The notes beneath the pieces are model-generated. The model searched no databases and was not told where the DNA came from. It worked only from the letters and a program-made list of their open reading frames with translations. Made by a program: the position numbers and the translations under genes. 64,000 nucleotides of DNA. It comes from Leptobrachium leishanense (Eukaryota > Chordata > Amphibia > Anura > Megophryidae). Positions 1 to 10,393 of the stretch are shown here, piece by piece (positions within the stretch are counted from its first letter, which is position 1; the number at the start of each line of letters is the position of its first letter). The stretch lies in the NCBI GenBank assembly GCA_009667805.1, contig CM019068.1, positions 6,443,733-6,507,732 of the forward strand. The letters run 5' to 3'.

Positions 1-27
1 AGTACTGGAGGAGGCTGCTCCCTCTAA

Positions 28-586
28 CAGCGGGGGATCAGCCCACCAAGTAAGGGAGGGATAAAGAGGGCAAGTAAGCCGAGACAGGTTGTGGTGGTAG
101 GGGACTCTATCATTAAGAGAGTAGACAGGGTAATCTGTCGCGCTGATCGCCTTAACCGGACAGTTTGCTGTCTGCCGGGTGCCCGTGTTAGGCATGTGGT
201 TGACAGAGTTGATAGATTATTGGGAGGGGCTGGAGATGACCCAGCTGTCATGGTCCATATTGGTACCAATGACAAAGTAAGAGGAAGATGGAAGGACCTG
301 AAGAATGATTTCAGGGAATTAGGAAGTAAACTGAAGAAGAGGTCCTCCAAGGTAGTATTTTCTGAGATCCTACCTGTGCCACGTGCTACAGTGGAAAGGC
401 AGCGGGAGATCAGGGAGGTCAATGCGTGGCTTAAAAACTGGTGCAGGAAGGAGGGCGTTGGGGCACTGGGCTCATTTTGCACTGGGGTACAATCTGTATA
501 GTCGTGATGGATTGCACCTGAATGGAAGAGGGTCTGCTGTGCTGGGGGAGAGGATGGTTACAAGGTTGGAGGAGACTTTAAACTAG
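28..586 (+). pseudogene. LINE ORF1 esterase (SGNH hydrolase-like), frameshifted
   Basis: The reading frame that opens after a stop at 25-27 encodes an SGNH/GDSL-type esterase domain like that in CR1-family ORF1 proteins. Block I is VVVGDSIIKRV (near 88-121), block III is HIGTND (near 256-273) and the C-terminal block DGLHLNGRG lies near 508-534, so the catalytic Ser, Asn/Gly and Asp/His positions are all visible. The domain is split between two frames, with the shift at roughly 450-475: the first frame ends at 501 and the second carries the DGLHL block and ends at 586. The N-terminal part of ORF1 is missing or lies outside the window. In CR1 elements this protein is thought to help the RNA-protein particle or membrane contact; that role is family knowledge and is not shown here. 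Confidence 0.75.
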
Positions 587-620
587 TGGAAGGTGGGGGG
601 GGGATACAGCAGCTTACAAA

Positions 621-1437
621 ATGGAGACAGAGCAGATAGCGGAAGGGTTTCAGCTCAGACTAAGGGGGATGGAGCCACGGGGAAGGGTAATGTCAGATAA
701 GTGGAGGCAGCAATCTAAAGTCGCATGTGTGGGTAGAGACAACATTAAATGTATGCTTGCTAATGCAAGGAGCCTCAATAACAAGATGGGGGAACTAGAG
801 GTAATAGCATACACTAAGCAATACGACAGAATAGGAATAACAGAAACGTGGTGGGACGAAACGCATGACTGGGCTGTAAACTTAAACGGTTATACATTGT
901 TTAGAAGGGTTAGGAAACATAAGAAAGGGGGTGGAGTGTGTTTATATGTAAATCAGGATTTAAAGTCAAATATTACACAACTGGAAAGCGATGAGGGAAA
1001 TGTGGAATCCTTATGGGTAAATATTTCTTTGGGGAATAAACAGGGAAGTCACCTATTGGTTGGCATATGCTATATACCACCTAATATAGATAATGATGAG
1101 GAAGAACAACTGCTAGAGCAAATTAGGAAGGCTGCAAATCGTGGTAGCACTTTAATTATTGGAGATTTTAATTACCCGGACATTAATTGGGATAGAGGGA
1201 CTAGTAATTCAGTGAATGTAATCTGGTTTCTGAACCTTTTAAATGATACCTTCATGACAAAACTGGTAGAAACACAAACTAGAGAGGATAACTGCCTGGA
1301 CCTGGTTATAACAAATAATGTAGATCTTTTCTCAAATATTAATGTAAGAGAACAGTTGGGAAACAGTGACCATAATATGGTGCCTTTTGAAATCAACTCA
1401 AAAAAACACATTCATAGGGGGCAGCTAAAACATATAC
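621..1437 (+). pseudogene. LINE ORF2, apurinic endonuclease domain (5' part)
   Basis: The open frame from the ATG at 621 encodes an exonuclease-endonuclease-phosphatase (APE-type) domain that nicks target DNA for target-primed reverse transcription. Visible motifs are NARSLNNK, ITETWWDE (catalytic Glu), IIGDFNYPDINW and the terminal SDHNMV (catalytic Asp/His). The spacing is normal for CR1/L2 elements. The frame is clean up to the insertion at about 1437 but stops soon after within the inserted sequence, so ORF2 is physically broken here. The next ORF2 segment (linker and start of RT) is at 10394-10920. Confidence 0.85.
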
Positions 1438-1920
1438 AGGGTTATCTAAAGAGATTCGAAAAGTCACTGCACTTTCGGTGACTTTTCTTTCTCTTCAATA
1501 CGGTTCCTCTTGCCGATCCCATTTCGGTGACCCTGCGGTGTATTCAGCAAGCACCACAGGGTCCCCGAATTGCAGGGAAAAGCTGCCACAAACCCTACGA
1601 AAACGAACCGCAAAACCCAGCGAATGCATGCCGAAAACACGCAAAAACATCTGGATTAACCTGCCGGATCCCACGGAAAACCCGAGCAGGAGCCGATCAC
1701 AAGCAGCCGAAGCCTCTGGAGAAATCCGACACCGCAGAAGAGGCAGTGAATAAATTAGGAAAATAGTTTGCATGAATGATTGAAAAGTGAAACGCTGTTT
1801 GCAAAGAAACTACTGAGCAAAAATGTCTGAAATTTGCATATGAGGTGCAGGGAATGATAATAAAGAGGGCTGTTACAGAAAAAAATAAGTAAACTTAAAA
1901 AAAAAAAAAAAAATCGGACT
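1438..1920 (+). mobile_element. Inverted-repeat MITE (family A), left half
   Basis: This non-coding element starts AGGGTTATCTAAAGAGATTC and is the same family as complete copies at 35811-36697 (opposite strand) and 42876-43721 (same strand). Their ends are inverted copies of AGGGTTATCCAAAGAGAT. The left half ends at TTAA (1921-1924), where a TTAA element has inserted; the right half resumes at 9969. The copy at 36.2 kb runs straight across the equivalent point and serves as the empty site. The element has no coding capacity and its superfamily is not certain. Confidence 0.8.
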
Positions 1921-2190
1921 TTAACCACTTGGCTGCTATGGATTCGCTCAGCGCGTCCAGCCAAGTGGTTCTCCTGTGCTACGGACGCGCTCAGCGCGTC
2001 CGAGCACAGGAGGCAGCAATCCGCCGGATTCCGGCGGATTTCTGCGCCCCCCCGGTGCGGGCTGACATCTTGGATGTCAGCCCAGCACTCGGGAGCCCGG
2101 CGGGGACATTAGATGTCATCGCGGCGACGCAATGACATCTAATTCAGGCGCCCCCCGCATGTGCGGAGGAGGCGCCTGAAAGGGAGGGGG
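1921..2190 (+). mobile_element. TTAA (piggyBac-like) MITE copy 1, left part
   Basis: The element starts TTAACCACTTGGCTGC and ends with GCAGCGAAAGGGTTAA at 9968, so a TTAA duplication (1921-1924 and 9965-9968) flanks it, as known for piggyBac-type transposition. The body is GC-rich with nested palindromes, including GACATC-type repeats at 2061-2140. At 2190 it is broken by an LTR element that duplicated GGGGG (2186-2190 and 9015-9019). Copy 2 at 10921-12168 has the uninterrupted form of this junction. No transposase is present, so it must have been moved in trans. Confidence 0.8.
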
Positions 2191-4096
2191 TGTCGGGTAT
2201 ATTACACAGAAAAGGCGAATTTAAAATGGATGCCTGTAGCCATTTTGTTTTAAAGACCGTTTTTCTTTCAAAATATTCTCTAGGTTTAGAAATGAACAAG
2301 ATTTTTTTACAAAGTTCATTCCTGGGTTAAGAAGCCCCAGACATGAAGGAACCTAGAATGAATGTGAGATAATGCTAAGACATGTCATAAGTAAATTTAT
2401 TGGTCTGTTTTAAATTTTAAAACAAAAGAGATTTTGTCTTTTGGGTATAGGAATAAGAGTTAAATATTTTGTAATATAAAAGTATATTCACAAAATATAT
2501 GTTTATAATCAAGGTATATTTTATTATAATTACAATAGTGAAATATATACTCCAATAAATATTGTAGAAAGTATAATTGATAAATAAAAGAAATCACTGA
2601 AGAATATTCTGTAACCAGAAAAGAATTTAGCTGATAAGGCTCTTAGCAACCAAAAGGGAGGAGAGCTATAAATCTCAAGAGACAGTCTAGAGTCTAGAGT
2701 CTAGTTAGAAGACAAGGTTCTTTGTTAAGTTAGTCTGACCTTTTGACCCTAAGATAAGAATTAATGGAATTAATGGAATTAATATAAGAAGTGCAATACT
2801 GCCCTCTACAGGATAGTAAAAATAATGATTTATATTATCATTAATATTAACTGTGTGGCTATAATAAGCGGGAAAAAGTTTTTGGTAAGTCAGTCAGAGA
2901 TGTCAGCAGACAGACTCACATCGCCATGCACTCAGACATTCATTATACATGACACTCTGAGGAGTCGGAGATTGCCAGCCATCGGGACGCATCGCAATGC
3001 ACTCAGACATCCATTACATATGACACTCTGAGCAACCGAGCAGACTCACATCGCCATGCACTCAGATCCCAAGACATGAGGCAATCAATATTCTCACCAA
3101 ATCTCTAACTCGCATGCATTGATTATCTAATATCGATAATTTTCACATATTCCAAAACAAAGCATCACATAGAAAATTCCAAGGCAGACTCATCAACATC
3201 CAAATTGGACAGGTAATGTATGAAATAAGGAATTAATGTAAAAATATATTTGTAGAGATTTTGCAACGCAGACTGAGACTTCTCGGATACGGTTAAAATC
3301 CAAATTCTAAGTATTTTCTATTCTGCAGATAGAAATATGAAGAAGTGGATATAAGGATTTATTCCTAAAGACATGTTGCAAGATTGATACCAATATATAT
3401 ATTGAATTTGGAAATTACTGTGATTAAAATTAATAAGCAAGGAATTATATAACTACAAAATAAAAAGCAGAAGATTAGAAGTTTAATTCTCGAGATTAGG
3501 GGAGGATTCACTAAATAAGTTTTTATTACTTATTATTAAATTAGCTCATCTTTTGTTGATCCATGTAGCAGAGATATATATATATATCTATAAGAGCTGG
3601 CTGGTTAAACATTGTTTGCTGGGAAATGCATGTTGTATTAAGCAGAAATGTTTATTAACCATTTGTGTATTAGTTACTAACTGATAAGGTAAATGATATT
3701 AATCATATATGCAGTTACTAACCGGAGATACATATATTGTGAAGCTAGTTTTTATATGCTGTTGGATTGTGGTTTATAAATTTTTGTTTATGATATGAGA
3801 TTTGAAATTCTTTTGTATACGTAATAAATATATATATATTTTTATCCGATTATTGATTATTGTATTTTTTAAAGCAAAACACAGACAATTAAAAGAATTC
3901 AGGATAATTTCTAAGAGATATAAACGATTTAGATTTGTGTCTCGTATAAGTTTCTTATGAAATAATAATCCCTGATATATTGGAGACAACTGCCGAGGTA
4001 GGTCCAGTAAGTCCAATATAGACATATTGGAGGCTTGGCTGATAAATCCAATATATACAAACGTGTTGTATTCACGTGCAGAGATTATATCCGACA
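2191..4096 (+). repeat. 5' LTR (1906 bp)
   Basis: The LTR runs from TGTCGGGTAT to ATATCCGACA. A TATAAA box lies near 2667, followed by a run of overlapping GTCTAGA repeats at about 2687-2704. A set of degenerate direct repeats built on CATCGCCATGCACTCAGA fills about 2910-3065. Further on it is very AT-rich with short TA runs. The length is large for an LTR. The small ORFs inside it occur identically in the 3' LTR and are not genes. Confidence 0.9.
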
Positions 4097-4099
4097 AAT

Positions 4100-4117
4100 T
4101 GGAGGCACTGGTCCGAG
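4100..4117 (+). promoter_or_regulatory. Candidate primer-binding site
   Basis: TGGAGGCACTGGTCCGAG starts three bases after the 5' LTR. Its position and leading TGG (complement of the tRNA CCA end) fit a minus-strand primer site. I could not match it to a specific tRNA by eye. Confidence 0.4.
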
Positions 4118-4251
4118 ATTGTAGTTTTTGTTTGGAATATAATTGTCAGTATTGTCTGATTAGACAGAGATAAAATATATATATATATATTTTGATTCCT
4201 TGTTGTATTTTGACTTGTGGTTTTTACGGTTATCTACTAAACAGTGTAAAA

Positions 4252-6042
4252 ATGTCAGAGTCAGAATCTGAGACTCAGGAAGATGTAGAGATACATACTA
4301 ATCAAATAATATTGATAGATGTTATGTCTTATCTAAAGGACAAGTTACACGTCACAGACGATTTATTTGAATGGATAAAAGAATTGAAATCAAATATATC
4401 GAATTATATTGATTCAATCTGGTCAGATCAATCAAATTTTCTTGAGTGTTTGCGAAAGATAAGTGCAGCCACAAATAAAAAGGACAAAGAAATGTTTGCT
4501 TTAAAAATTGTGCCTGAATGCATATACTTGATCGCAGAAATGAACAAGAGATTGAATGATGACAAAGAAACCAGAGACAGATTAGAAAATAAAAATTGTG
4601 ACTTGCATGAAACCGTAAATAAATTAAAAGATGAGTCAGAACGAATGATAATGGAATTGAAGGTGTGTGCAAAAGAAAAAGATCAAATGCAAGATGAGAT
4701 TGCTCAATTATCCAAATTAAATAAGGAGCTAAACAAACAATTGGCGAGAATGAAACGCGAACATGAGAAATTCGCTGATGAGTTACGTCAGGTTGAAACT
4801 GATGTTCGAAGGGTTAAAGATTCTTCGTTAGAGAAGTTCCCTTTGAAAGCTTTAAGCTATACATCACTGAATTCTGACAGCTCTGTTTATCTGAAGAGCC
4901 AAAGCGAATGTGAAAGTGAAACTAAATCTCATGATGAAAAAAGAGTAAAACCTCTTACAAAGGAGTATTTCAAATCACATCACTCTAGCCAGCCACAGCC
5001 TATTAAGAAATATCATAAAGTGAATGATTTAACGAAAATTATTAATTTCCTCAAAACCTCAGTAGGTATTTTTGATGTTAAGGCATCATCAAGAATAATA
5101 AATCATTTATTGATGTTTGAAGAAGCTGTGGAAATAATGGGAATAGATTCAGATGCTCAGAAAATTGAGTTGATTCCATGGGTCTTTGAAAGTAAACATA
5201 GGTATTTTTTCCAGTCTTTGAAAGAATCTGGTATAAGGAAATGGAGTAAAGTAGTTTCTGAGGTCAAATCTGAATTTGGGCCTCACCGTACCAATCTAGC
5301 TGCGAAAAGAGCAATTTTAACTCTAAAATGCAGACCTAATCAAAGCCCCCGTGAATTTCTTTCAGTCCTTAAAAATGCATACAGCTTGGCTGAAAGAAAC
5401 CCAGATTTTGAAAACCCTGAATTTATCCAATTATTTTATGACGCATTGCCAAATAAAATAAAGGTCATTTTGGCAAGAGATTATGACCCGAGAAATGGTT
5501 TGGATTGGGTACTAAAAGAAAGTATGACCCTATTTACTGTATTTGAATATAGTGAAGAAACTCAGGGGAAAAGAGTGAAAAACTCACCTGAGGAAATAGC
5601 GGAAATTCACGCTAAAAAGGGAGATATTAAATTTGAGTCCCACAAAAAGAGTTATGCGGAAATATTGCGTGACTCCATACCCCAAAGGGAAAAATCCAAG
5701 CCAGATCAGGAAAAAGGGTTTGCCAGAGAAAATTCAGGAAGTAAATTTCAATCTAGGAAGCAATGGGTACCTAGAAGTCAGTGGGTTAAATCAAGGGAAA
5801 ATGTACCTAGACAGGAAACAACCAGAGGTAAGACTGAATCTGATGCGTCTGATAATGCGCAAGCTTCGTCCCCAAGGACGAATAGAAAGCGGAGATATAA
5901 TGTACGCCAGCGTATGGGTCAAATGCAGGAAGATTTCCGTGTGCTGACAGAAAAACTGGATCAGATCACTCAGTTAATGACTGGAAATAACACTGGTCAG
6001 GTTGTAAGAGATGCAATACCTGCAGCCCCACCCAACCAGTGA
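4252..6042 (+). CDS. gag: Gag-like protein of the LTR element
   Basis: This 596-residue ORF starts at the ATG in GTAAAAATGTCAGAG, which has A at -3 and begins an acidic MSESESETQED N-terminus; an upstream in-frame ATG at 4192 would add 20 hydrophobic residues and seems less likely. Residues about 100-200 form a charged coiled coil (repeated Lys/Glu heptads). A middle region (about 270-430) has the helical look of a retroelement capsid, with RAILTLKCRPNQSPREFL followed by a QLFYDALPNKIK segment. The C-terminus is basic and low in complexity with a final short coiled coil. There is no CCHC zinc knuckle. The frame is intact over its full length, in keeping with a recent insertion. The gag assignment is from position, size and general features, not a database match. 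Confidence 0.7.
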   Translation: MSESESETQEDVEIHTNQIILIDVMSYLKDKLHVTDDLFEWIKELKSNISNYIDSIWSDQSNFLECLRKISAATNKKDKEMFALKIVPECIYLIAEMNKRLNDDKETRDRLENKNCDLHETVNKLKDESERMIMELKVCAKEKDQMQDEIAQLSKLNKELNKQLARMKREHEKFADELRQVETDVRRVKDSSLEKFPLKALSYTSLNSDSSVYLKSQSECESETKSHDEKRVKPLTKEYFKSHHSSQPQPIKKYHKVNDLTKIINFLKTSVGIFDVKASSRIINHLLMFEEAVEIMGIDSDAQKIELIPWVFESKHRYFFQSLKESGIRKWSKVVSEVKSEFGPHRTNLAAKRAILTLKCRPNQSPREFLSVLKNAYSLAERNPDFENPEFIQLFYDALPNKIKVILARDYDPRNGLDWVLKESMTLFTVFEYSEETQGKRVKNSPEEIAEIHAKKGDIKFESHKKSYAEILRDSIPQREKSKPDQEKGFARENSGSKFQSRKQWVPRSQWVKSRENVPRQETTRGKTESDASDNAQASSPRTNRKRRYNVRQRMGQMQEDFRVLTEKLDQITQLMTGNNTGQVVRDAIPAAPPNQ

Positions 6043-6291
6043 CTAGATGATGTTTCTGATGAAGTAACCAGTATCCATGAAAATTTACCAGAAAGTGATG
6101 ATGAAATGATTAATACAAATGTTTGTATGGTTGACGATTTAAACCCTTCCCTGCCAAGAGAAGGAAAATGTATTTTATCTCCCCAGACTAAGTGCGAGCA
6201 AGCTGAGAAGACTGGATCCGAAATGGACAGCACAGCTGCCAAAAGCACGTTTGAGAGAGCAAAATCAATTGAAATTGAGATAAATGGTTAA
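6043..6291 (+). other. In-frame extension beyond gag TGA (possible readthrough region)
   Basis: The gag stop is TGA followed directly by CTAG, and the same frame stays open for a further 82 codons to the TAA at 6289-6291. The extension is acidic, starts LDDVSDEV and has two Cys. UGA-CUA is a known context for stop-codon readthrough in some RNA viruses and cellular genes. In retroviruses with readthrough, the following frame is pol; here it could be a stump of pol left after an internal deletion. No pol motif is visible, so both translation and origin are inference. Confidence 0.4.
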
Positions 6292-6809
6292 TCCGAACTG
6301 CGACGCTAAATCCGCAAAGATGAATCGGACCACCAAAGACCGCGACTATCTGGAAATTCTACGGTTTTCCGCACAATTCCAAGGAGAATGCTAAAGTCCC
6401 ATGCGCATCAAGCTCATGCAAGCCTGAAAGACATGCGGGATACAGCTAGGATACCGTTGATTGCTATGTACAAGAACCACCGAAAGAAAAGATTTGCTGC
6501 ATATTTTATTGCAACCGCTGTTTGATACAGAAAGGGAAGCAAATGTTTACCGGAAGAATCTGGTACAAAACAAGAGAGTGTTCATACCCACACCAGTGAT
6601 TCTCGTGAAAGTTTCTAAAGAATCAAGAGTTGTTATCGAGAAATTATTTTTTTATAAATGAAGTCTGGTATGACGAGATACAAATCGTTGTCGTATTCCA
6701 AGGGCAAGAGATACCCATGAATCCAGATTTGAAATCTTGCTAAAGAACTAGCATGACCATACTATTGAACTTCTAATAAATAAAAATTAATCTAACAATT
6801 TATGCTCCA
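6292..6809 (+). other. Non-coding interior of LTR element
   Basis: No convincing domain is seen here. A 66-codon ORF at 6461-6661 may be a decayed remnant of pol or env, but it has no recognisable motif. The stretch is most likely what remains around the deletion that removed the enzymatic genes. Confidence 0.5.
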
Positions 6810-7022
6810 ATGTATTCACAGATTGATCATCAATTGCTATCTGCTTATAATGGGCCGAAGATTACAGAGATTGTGATTTGTATAGTAATTATGTTTCTAA
6901 CTGTCTGGATGATTGTACTAACAAAGGAAGTACATACATTGAAGTTTAAAAACACTGTATTTTCAATTATTAAATGGATGAAAGAAGAAAAACGTGTTGC
7001 GAAAGGCGGAGACCTAGCCTAA
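6810..7022 (+). CDS. Short membrane ORF before the 3' LTR (env-tail-like)
   Basis: This 70-residue ORF has a polar N-terminus, one strongly hydrophobic segment (EIVICIVIMFLTVWMIVL, about residues 25-42) and a basic cytoplasmic-like tail rich in Lys. It ends about 70 bp before the polypurine tract. That position and layout would suit the last part of an envelope transmembrane subunit, but there is no ectodomain, fusion peptide or disulfide motif. It could equally be a chance ORF. It is short, and conservation in other copies would decide. Confidence 0.3.
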   Translation: MYSQIDHQLLSAYNGPKITEIVICIVIMFLTVWMIVLTKEVHTLKFKNTVFSIIKWMKEEKRVAKGGDLA

Positions 7023-7091
7023 TTGGTAAAGGGGGAGATATTGTATGTTTTCCTGAAATTTATTTAATTGGTCAATAAATAAATATCCAAG

Positions 7092-7105
7092 AAACCAAAG
7101 GGGGG
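7092..7105 (+). promoter_or_regulatory. Polypurine tract of LTR element
   Basis: AAACCAAAGGGGGG lies three bases before the 3' LTR start. It is the expected plus-strand priming site for an LTR element and helps fix the LTR boundary at 7109. Confidence 0.7.
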
Positions 7106-7108
7106 TTA

Positions 7109-9014
7109 TGTCGGGTATATTACACAGAAAAGGCGAATTTAAAATGGATGCCTGTAGCCATTTTGTTTTAAAGACCGTTTTTCTTTCAAAATATTCTCTA
7201 GGTTTAGAAATGAACAAGATTTTTTTACAAAGTTCATTCCTGGGTTAAGAAGCCCCAGACATGAAGGAACCTAGAATGAATGTGAGATAATGCTAAGACA
7301 TGTCATAAGTAAATTTATTGGTCTGTTTTAAATTTTAAAACAAAAGAGATTTTGTCTTTTGGGTATAGGAATAAGAGTTAAATATTTTGTAATATAAAAG
7401 TATATTCACAAAATATATGTTTATAATCAAGGTATATTTTATTATAATTACAATAGTGAAATATATACTCCAATAAATATTGTAGAAAGTATAATTGATA
7501 AATAAAAGAAATCACTGAAGAATATTCTGTAACCAGAAAAGAATTTAGCTGATAAGGCTCTTAGCAACCAAAAGGGAGGAGAGCTATAAATCTCAAGAGA
7601 CAGTCTAGAGTCTAGAGTCTAGTTAGAAGACAAGGTTCTTTGTTAAGTTAGTCTGACCTTTTGACCCTAAGATAAGAATTAATGGAATTAATGGAATTAA
7701 TATAAGAAGTGCAATACTGCCCTCTACAGGATAGTAAAAATAATGATTTATATTATCATTAATATTAACTGTGTGGCTATAATAAGCGGGAAAAAGTTTT
7801 TGGTAAGTCAGTCAGAGATGTCAGCAGACAGACTCACATCGCCATGCACTCAGACATTCATTATACATGACACTCTGAGGAGTCGGAGATTGCCAGCCAT
7901 CGGGACGCATCGCAATGCACTCAGACATCCATTACATATGACACTCTGAGCAACCGAGCAGACTCACATCGCCATGCACTCAGATCCCAAGACATGAGGC
8001 AATCAATATTCTCACCAAATCTCTAACTCGCATGCATTGATTATCTAATATCGATAATTTTCACATATTCCAAAACAAAGCATCACATAGAAAATTCCAA
8101 GGCAGACTCATCAACATCCAAATTGGACAGGTAATGTATGAAATAAGGAATTAATGTAAAAATATATTTGTAGAGATTTTGCAACGCAGACTGAGACTTC
8201 TCGGATACGGTTAAAATCCAAATTCTAAGTATTTTCTATTCTGCAGATAGAAATATGAAGAAGTGGATATAAGGATTTATTCCTAAAGACATGTTGCAAG
8301 ATTGATACCAATATATATATTGAATTTGGAAATTACTGTGATTAAAATTAATAAGCAAGGAATTATATAACTACAAAATAAAAAGCAGAAGATTAGAAGT
8401 TTAATTCTCGAGATTAGGGGAGGATTCACTAAATAAGTTTTTATTACTTATTATTAAATTAGCTCATCTTTTGTTGATCCATGTAGCAGAGATATATATA
8501 TATATCTATAAGAGCTGGCTGGTTAAACATTGTTTGCTGGGAAATGCATGTTGTATTAAGCAGAAATGTTTATTAACCATTTGTGTATTAGTTACTAACT
8601 GATAAGGTAAATGATATTAATCATATATGCAGTTACTAACCGGAGATACATATATTGTGAAGCTAGTTTTTATATGCTGTTGGATTGTGGTTTATAAATT
8701 TTTGTTTATGATATGAGATTTGAAATTCTTTTGTATACGTAATAAATATATATATATTTTTATCCGATTATTGATTATTGTATTTTTTAAAGCAAAACAC
8801 AGACAATTAAAAGAATTCAGGATAATTTCTAAGAGATATAAACGATTTAGATTTGTGTCTCGTATAAGTTTCTTATGAAATAATAATCCCTGATATATTG
8901 GAGACAACTGCCGAGGTAGGTCCAGTAAGTCCAATATAGACATATTGGAGGCTTGGCTGATAAATCCAATATATACAAACGTGTTGTATTCACGTGCAGA
9001 GATTATATCCGACA
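7109..9014 (+). repeat. 3' LTR (1906 bp)
   Basis: This copy has the same length, ends (TGTCGG...CCGACA) and internal landmarks as the 5' LTR, with a constant offset of 4918 bp. It is followed at once by the GGGGG duplication and the right part of the interrupted TTAA element. Confidence 0.9.
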
Positions 9015-9968
9015 GGGGGAGGACCTCTCTCCCTCCCGATCGCCGGGGAGCAGGGGGTTAAGACAGGCACCGCTTGGAAGGGAACAGCCTGCCCTTCCAA
9101 ACGGTGGGTCTCATTAACCCCTGGGGAGCCGGATCACGAATCGGCGCTGAAAAGCGCCGGTTCGTGATCCTTTCCCGGAGCTGGCCGACATCTTGGATGC
9201 CGGCCAAGCCTCCAGGAACTCCCCCTGAGGACTGGCGTCATCGTGCATAGCACGATGACGCCAGTCCTGGAGTTAACCCCTAGCTGCCACCAACGGTGGA
9301 GATAGGGGGTTCCAATGAACCCCCTATCTCCCGATCCGTGGCAGCTAGGGGTTAAAGTTTGGTACTGTTGGATCGGCCAGAGCGTGGCCGTTCCAACGAT
9401 ACCAAACACGACTGTGAAAAAAGTTTTTAAATAAAAATTAAAAATAAAAATAAAAAAATATTTTAAAAAAAATATGAAAAAAAATAAACAAGTTTTTTTT
9501 TTTTGGTTTGTTAATGCAGCAATATTGTTCCCATTTCAATTATAATGTGAACAATGATGCTGCACTAACGATTTTTGTATGCGGTGCGTTTGTTAAAAAT
9601 CGCGTAATTTCCCCCAAAAAAAATGTAACGAGACCCCATCTATAATTTTTTTAACAAGCGCACCCCATACAATATAACCGCAATTGCTCGCATGTTAAAA
9701 TGTGAAAAAAATACACTTTACACGTTGTAAATTATTGAAAATTCATATTTTATTGCATTTTTTGTTATAATATACAGACAGGTCATGACGTATACATATA
9801 ATAATGACATATTATTAATCTGCCGAGTCTGACGGAAAGAACGATATATAATATGTCTGGGTCATATAATAAAATAAGCCTTCAAAACGCATTTAAACAA
9901 GATGAGCAAAACCGGTAAATATGACCTCAGCACAGAGGCGTGAAACGCCTTAGCAGCGAAAGGGTTAA
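9015..9968 (+). mobile_element. TTAA (piggyBac-like) MITE copy 1, right part
   Basis: The element resumes after the LTR insertion with GGGGGAGGACCTCTC and ends GCAGCGAAAGGGTTAA. It contains several strong hairpins, for example around CAGGCACCGCTTGGAAGG (about 9063-9105), around GAATCGGCGCTGAAAAGCGC (9136-9170) and around TAGCTGCCAC (9280-9350), then an AT-rich tail. The joined length without the LTR element is about 1.2 kb, equal to copy 2. The minus-strand ORF over the hairpins is not considered a gene. Confidence 0.8.
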
Positions 9969-10393
9969 AAAAAATAAAAATTCAGAAAAATGCTTAAAAT
10001 ATCCTAAAAAAATCTATAAATAAAGAGACTCTTTACTGCACAATTTTATAATGAACGATTTATTAGATATTGAATTAAAACGGGAATATTTTTAACATTG
10101 AAGCCTATGGGATTCTCCTGAATAAACCTGCCGAATTAAACCACCGAATGGCAGGGCATTAGGGGAACCTTTCACTGCTGGTTTGTGTTCTCTGAATAGC
10201 CAAAGCAGTGCTTTTCATGGGGTTTTCACTGCCCTCGAACAGGCACCGAACAGGCACCGTATGTGCAGGCAATTCGCCAGGATTTGGCGAATTGCCTGCT
10301 CTCTGGATAGCCGAATGGCCAAGAAGGGTAACCGAACGCTGATTTTCAGCGTTCAGTTACCTTTCAAGGAATTCGGATCTCTTTGAATAACAA
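9969..10393 (+). mobile_element. MITE family A, right half
   Basis: The sequence picks up where 1920 stopped (AATTCAGAAAAATGCTTAAA) and ends GGATCTCTTTGAATAAC, the inverted partner of the left end. An internal hairpin (GAACGCTGATTTTCAGCGTT at about 10333-10352) is shared with the other copies. The LINE resumes directly after it. Confidence 0.8.

Larger units (their letters stand above)
1..1437 (+). mobile_element. CR1/L2-type LINE, 5' part
   Basis: This is the left part of a non-LTR retrotransposon that continues at 10394-10920 and 12169-13089 after later insertions are discounted. It carries a damaged esterase-type ORF1 followed by the endonuclease domain of ORF2, the order known for CR1-like LINEs. 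The element begins before the window. It is cut at about 1437 by an inverted-repeat element that starts AGGGTTATC. The total LINE sequence visible is about 2.9 kb, and its 3' end is not present. The family assignment rests on domain order and motifs; a database comparison was not possible. Confidence 0.8.
2191..9014 (+). mobile_element. LTR retrotransposon, gag-only, non-autonomous
   Basis: Two 1906-bp direct repeats (2191-4096 and 7109-9014) begin TGTCGG and end CCGACA and are flanked by a 5-bp duplication GGGGG (2186-2190, 9015-9019). All matching landmarks are offset by exactly 4918 bp, so there are no indels between the LTRs, and I saw no substitutions by eye. The 3012-bp interior has one long gag-like ORF, a short in-frame extension behind a TGA, and short ORFs before a purine tract. 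There is no protease, reverse transcriptase or integrase. The element therefore looks young but dependent on another element's enzymes. Whether it derives from an endogenous retrovirus or a Ty3-type element is open. Confidence 0.9.

Noticed and set aside
2825..3031. 68-residue ORF present twice (also at 7743-7949)
   Set aside because: Duplicate because it lies in the two LTRs; no features of a protein.
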